A stretch of DNA of 64,000 nt, from contig CANQVG010000006.1 of NCBI GenBank assembly GCA_947627235.1, positions 1 through 64,000 of the forward strand, written 5' to 3'. A program made the position numbers and the translations under genes. The notes under the pieces were generated by a model, which was given only the letters and a program-made list of their open reading frames with translations, was not told where the DNA came from and searched no databases. Positions 61,148 to 64,000 of this stretch are shown here, piece after piece. How positions within the stretch are numbered: the first letter of the stretch is position 1; every line of letters begins with the position of its first letter. Origin of the DNA: an uncultured Clostridia bacterium. Its GTDB lineage: Bacteria; Bacillota; Clostridia; Oscillospirales; Ruminococcaceae.

Positions 61148-61867
61148 ATGAAAAAAGTATTAGCTCTTGTGCTTGCTTTGGCGGTTGCCCTTTGCGCGCT
61201 TTCCGTCACCGCTTTTGCCGACGAGAAGGTTGTTTTCGACAATGCTGAAGGCATAGTCCCTGATTCCTGCGACGAAGGTCCTTGGGGTTCTTTCGGTATT
61301 GTTGGTACTACTATGGGTCGTGCCGACTGCTGCGACATCACTGTTGAAGATCTGGATGCTCTCTTTGCTGAGGGCGGCTGGACATTCACCTTTGTTTACA
61401 GCGGTACTCCTAACAACTTCGGTATAGCAGCTAACCCTGATGCAAACCCGCAGTTTGTTGTAAACGAAGACTGGGATCATGGCGTTCAGACTACTCGCGT
61501 TGAACTCGGCGACGGCAAATATCAGGCTACCATAGCCCTTGATGATATTCTCGCCTCTTATTCTGTTGCTGCTGACGCTGTTGCTCAGGCCTGCGTGCAG
61601 ATTTACACCAGCGATTTCAAGCTCTACTCTGCTAAGTTCACCAAGGGCGAAAGCGCGGCCGCTCCTGCCGATGAGACCCCTGCTGCTGACGAGACTCCTG
61701 CCGCTGACGAAACCCCCGCTGCCGACGAGACTCCTGCTGCCGATGAAACTCCGGCTGCTGACGAGACTCCTGCCGACACCACTCCCGCTCCTGACACCGG
61801 TCTTGCCCTCGCGGTAATTCCCGCTGTTATGGCTCTTGCGGCTGTAGTTGTTTCCAAGAAGCACTAA
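61148..61867 (+). CDS. Secreted surface protein with PAADET repeats and C-terminal anchor, copy 2
   Basis: This 239-residue protein is identical to copy 1 except for one alanine-to-valine change in the C-terminal helix (and a different stop codon, TAA rather than TGA). By eye the coding sequences match throughout, yet the promoters, leaders, terminators and flanks are unrelated. Identity extends only about 20 bases upstream, over the ribosome binding region. It has its own strong promoter. The anchor-like tail and repeats are as in copy 1. Confidence 0.85.
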   Translation: MKKVLALVLALAVALCALSVTAFADEKVVFDNAEGIVPDSCDEGPWGSFGIVGTTMGRADCCDITVEDLDALFAEGGWTFTFVYSGTPNNFGIAANPDANPQFVVNEDWDHGVQTTRVELGDGKYQATIALDDILASYSVAADAVAQACVQIYTSDFKLYSAKFTKGESAAAPADETPAADETPAADETPAADETPAADETPAADETPADTTPAPDTGLALAVIPAVMALAAVVVSKKH

Positions 61868-61880
61868 GCTATTAAAGACA

Positions 61881-61911
61881 AAAAAGACGTTCCCACGGGA
61901 ACGTCTTTTTT
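61881..61911. terminator. Bidirectional terminator after copy 2
   Basis: A 13-bp stem AAAAAGACGTTCC/GGAACGTCTTTTT with a four-base loop serves copy 2 and the convergent lipoprotein. Confidence 0.92.
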
Positions 61912-61918
61912 GTGATGT

Positions 61919-62332
61919 TTATTCCGCTTGCACGCCTATGATTTCAAAGTCGCAGGTCAGGTTTTTGACCTCGCCATCAACGGTCACATACAGGTGGAGC
62001 TTATAGATGCCGCCTGCGAGTTCGCCGTAAACCGACGTCCAGTCGATGCTCTCGATTGCGGAGCCCTCCTCTATTTCGACGGCCGTTTCGGCATCTGCCT
62101 GAGTGTCGCTGCTCCCTTGGACCTCCGACCACGCGCCGCCCTCGTTGTGTTCAAGGTAGTAGTCGTTCGCTTTAAAGCTCAGCTTGCCATTGCCCTCAAG
62201 AGTGACTGTGTAGCTCAACCCCGTCGGAGTGACGCTTTCGGAGTCGATTGAGAGCTTAACCGTTGGCGGCTCGCCTCCGCATGCGCACAGCATCAGCGCA
62301 GCCGCGAGTATAAATGCCAGTATTCTTTTCAT
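61919..62332 (-). CDS. Small lipoprotein with one Ig-like domain
   Basis: The 137-residue protein has a lipoprotein signal (MKRILAFILAAALMLCACGG, Cys18 likely modified). Its single beta domain carries the same motif seen in the lipoproteins at 57.8-59.5 kb (WTSVYGELAGGIYKLHLYV). It lies 13 bases after tadA and probably shares its transcript. Third member of a local lipoprotein group sharing one domain. Confidence 0.75.
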   Translation of the reverse strand: MKRILAFILAAALMLCACGGEPPTVKLSIDSESVTPTGLSYTVTLEGNGKLSFKANDYYLEHNEGGAWSEVQGSSDTQADAETAVEIEEGSAIESIDWTSVYGELAGGIYKLHLYVTVDGEVKNLTCDFEIIGVQAE

Positions 62333-62345
62333 TTCAGTCTTCCTT

Positions 62346-62816
62346 TCATTTCTTTTTTGACTGCCGCAGCTTTCTGAAAAATTCGCTCAGCAGCGCGGCG
62401 GATTCGTCTTTTAATACGCCCGAGGTAATTTCGGGCGTGTGGTTGTAGCCAAGGTCGAACAGCCTGACGCGCGACTCCACCGAGCCCGCCTTTTCGTCCG
62501 ATGTACCGTAAACTACCCGCTCGATGCGCGAGTTTATGATCGCCCCCGCGCACATCGGGCAAGGCTCAAGGGTGACGTAAAGCTCGCATCCGATTATGCG
62601 CCAGCCTCCGAGAGTGCGGCTCGCCTCGTCAAGGGCGATCAGCTCGGCATGGGCAAGCGGCGATTTAGCGGTTTCGCGGCGGTTATACCCCCGCCCGACA
62701 ATTTCACCGTCCGATTTTCTCACCACCACCGCCCCGACGGGAGTTTCGCCCTCGGCGGCGGCGATTTCGGCAAGCTTGAGCGCCTCACGCATATAGTATT
62801 CGTCGTCAAATTTCAT
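62346..62816 (-). CDS. tadA: tRNA-specific adenosine deaminase
   Basis: The 156-residue zinc enzyme converts A34 to inosine in tRNA-Arg. It has the catalytic HAE (LAHAELIAL) and the zinc ligands PCPMCAGA. Length is right for TadA. The start ATG at 62816 with GGAAAACAGA upstream overlaps the recR end by 11 bases. It is part of the recR cluster on the minus strand. Confidence 0.94.
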   Translation of the reverse strand: MKFDDEYYMREALKLAEIAAAEGETPVGAVVVRKSDGEIVGRGYNRRETAKSPLAHAELIALDEASRTLGGWRIIGCELYVTLEPCPMCAGAIINSRIERVVYGTSDEKAGSVESRVRLFDLGYNHTPEITSGVLKDESAALLSEFFRKLRQSKKK

Positions 62817-63417
62817 TTCTGTTTTCCAGAGCCTTATAAAGCGTGACCTCGTCGGCATACTCGAGAATCGCTCCTATCGGCAGACCGAATGCAAGACGGG
62901 TCACCTTGATTCCGAGAGGCTTTAAAAGCTTTGAAATATACATAGCCGTAGCCTCGCCTTCGGGGGTGGGGTTGGTTGCCATAATAACCTCTTCAACGCC
63001 GCCCTGCTGTATTCGCCTGAGAAGTTCGGTTATCCGCAGTTTATCCGGCGTGATGCCGTCAATCGGGGAAATAAGCCCATGCAGAACGTGGTAGACGCCT
63101 TTGTATTCGCGTGTGCGTTCAAAAGCCGAAACGTCCTTCGGTCCTTCTACTACGCATATCGTCGAGCGGTCGCGTGTGCCGTCTTCGCAAATCGGGCAGA
63201 TTTCGCGGTCGGTGAGGTTCTGGCATATCTTGCAGGCGTGGACGGTCTTGTGCGCGCGGACTATAGCGTCGGCAAAAGCCTTGGCTTCGTCCTCCGACAT
63301 CGACATAACAAAGTACGCAAGGCGCTGCGCCGTCTTCATACCTATTCCGGGGAGCTTTGCAAACTGTTCCGCCAGAATGGTCAGCGGGAGGGCGTTGGCG
63401 CCGTTCTGCGCCGGCAT
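62806..63417 (-). CDS. recR: Recombination protein RecR
   Basis: The 203-residue protein acts with RecO/RecF in loading RecA at gaps. It has a helix-hairpin-helix ([16 protein letters not shown]), a four-cysteine zinc motif ([16 protein letters not shown]), a TOPRIM domain with [12 protein letters not shown], and the [15 protein letters not shown] stretch. Gene order dnaX-ybaB-recR is the classic cluster. The end overlaps tadA and the start abuts ybaB by one base. Confidence 0.97.
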   Translation of the reverse strand: MPAQNGANALPLTILAEQFAKLPGIGMKTAQRLAYFVMSMSEDEAKAFADAIVRAHKTVHACKICQNLTDREICPICEDGTRDRSTICVVEGPKDVSAFERTREYKGVYHVLHGLISPIDGITPDKLRITELLRRIQQGGVEEVIMATNPTPEGEATAMYISKLLKPLGIKVTRLAFGLPIGAILEYADEVTLYKALENRNEI

Positions 63418-63761
63418 CAGAACAGTCCCGGCATACTCATTCCGCCGGTTATACTGTTCATTCCCTCATTAGACGCGGTTTCGATATTTTTAAGTATCTC
63501 GTTGACTGCGCTTGCAACGAGATCTTCAAGCATTTCGGGGTCATCGGGGTCAATGACTTCCGGTGCGATGTGAACTCTTAAAACCTCGCGGCTGCCGTTC
63601 ATAGCGATTTCAACGGCTCCTCCTCCGACTGAGGCACTGAACTCCCGCCCCGCAAATTCCTCCTGAAAGGCTGCCATATCCTCCTGCATCTTCTGCGCCT
63701 GACGGATAACCTGATTCATATTCTGCGGTCCGCTCATATTCTGTGGTATTCTTGCTTTCAT
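63417..63761 (-). CDS. ybaB: YbaB/EbfC-family nucleoid-associated protein
   Basis: The 114-residue DNA-binding protein has the family pattern of an N-terminal helix ([15 protein letters not shown]) and the central beta hairpin ([20 protein letters not shown]). It ends in helix 3, with [16 protein letters not shown]. It sits between dnaX and recR as in most bacteria. Confidence 0.94.
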   Translation of the reverse strand: MKARIPQNMSGPQNMNQVIRQAQKMQEDMAAFQEEFAGREFSASVGGGAVEIAMNGSREVLRVHIAPEVIDPDDPEMLEDLVASAVNEILKNIETASNEGMNSITGGMSMPGLF

Positions 63762-63782
63762 AACGATGCTCCTTTGAGTTTA

Positions 63783-64000
63783 TCATTCCACGTCGACGGG
63801 TATGTCGGCGCTTTTTGCCTTTTCTATAAGCTCGTCAACGGGACTTTTCCCGCCGTTCGAGCCGTTCTGCTCGCTTTTTGAGCATTTTGCCCTTATCGAG
63901 TAGTTGATTCCGGTGACGTCGAGCGCCGCTTTTTTGAGTGACGCCGCGTTTTCCGGCTTTTTGAACAGCCCGAGGAAGAACTCGTTTTTAACGACGATAT
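63783..64000 (-). CDS. dnaX: DNA polymerase III subunit gamma/tau, C-terminal fragment
   Basis: Only the last about 72 codons are in the window; the gene continues beyond the right edge. The frame ends ...KSADIPVDVE with TGA at 63783-63785. The segment NEFFLGLFKKPENAASLKKAALDVTG fits the C-terminal tau region that contacts the polymerase core in Firmicutes. The assignment rests mainly on its place 21 bases upstream of ybaB-recR. Confidence 0.8.
   Translation of the reverse strand, partial: IVVKNEFFLGLFKKPENAASLKKAALDVTGINYSIRAKCSKSEQNGSNGGKSPVDELIEKAKSADIPVDVE

Noticed and set aside
60255..61864. Antisense frames of 234 codons in both surface-protein copies
   Set aside because: They exist only because the repeat-rich coding sequence has few stops on the opposite strand; no binding site and no family.

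Overview
The window looks like a chromosomal segment of a spore-forming, Gram-positive gut or rumen Clostridia, most like the Ruminococcaceae/Oscillospirales. Evidence: a complete spoIIAA-spoIIAB-spoIIAC (sigma-F) operon, a CIRCE-controlled hrcA-grpE-dnaK-dnaJ operon, two T-box leaders, YfhO and DUF6062-like families, many lipoproteins, and glycoside hydrolases. Lineage is inferred from gene content only. I found no rRNA, tRNA, CRISPR array, prophage or intact insertion sequence. Almost every transcription unit has a readable vegetative promoter (TTGNNN, about 17 bp, TATNNT), and many end in a clear intrinsic terminator.

Layout. 0-7.3 kb: the start of an XRE regulator, gdhA, a dtd/ArsC-like/small membrane protein operon, a large ABC-FtsX fusion, and a GH27 alpha-galactosidase translationally coupled to a small CxxC protein. 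7.5-14 kb: a sigma factor with a large C-terminal extension, then the heat-shock operon with CIRCE. 14.2-15.6 kb: spoIIA operon. 15.6-25 kb: two paralogous XRE regulators with matching promoters and paired upstream sites. Between them lies a response regulator-ABC ATPase-four permeases-histidine kinase module of the peptide-sensing/detoxification type. 25-34.5 kb: CPBP protease, valS with T-box, small membrane proteins, prfB, tmcAL, an OGG-type glycosylase, and a divergent DUF6062-like gene. 35-39 kb: rlmB and a membrane protein that reads as a catalytically dead P-type ATPase. 39-45.3 kb: a lipoprotein, an ABC solute-binding lipoprotein with a palindromic operator, and a GH2 beta-galactosidase. 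45.5-51.4 kb: upp, then a cysteine T-box operon (cysE-cysS-DUF3267-cyclophilin-like) and a foldase-like lipoprotein. 51.5-57.7 kb: SGNH hydrolase, PHP phosphoesterase, GT2 and YfhO. 57.8-62.3 kb: a surface-protein district with Ig-like lipoproteins, a lone PduL, and two almost identical tandem secreted proteins ending in a PDTG-plus-hydrophobic tail. 62.3-64 kb: tadA and the classic recR-ybaB-dnaX cluster, with dnaX cut by the window edge.

The items most worth a second look are the pseudo-P-type ATPase (36.1-38.8 kb), the homogenised tandem surface-protein pair (60.2-61.9 kb), the sigma factor fusion with an internal ribosome binding site (7.5-9.1 kb), a duplicated response-regulator start flanking a structured insertion (23.4-23.6 kb), and the paired two-helical-turn sites upstream of several regulator promoters. 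All calls are from reading the sequence; no database search was possible.
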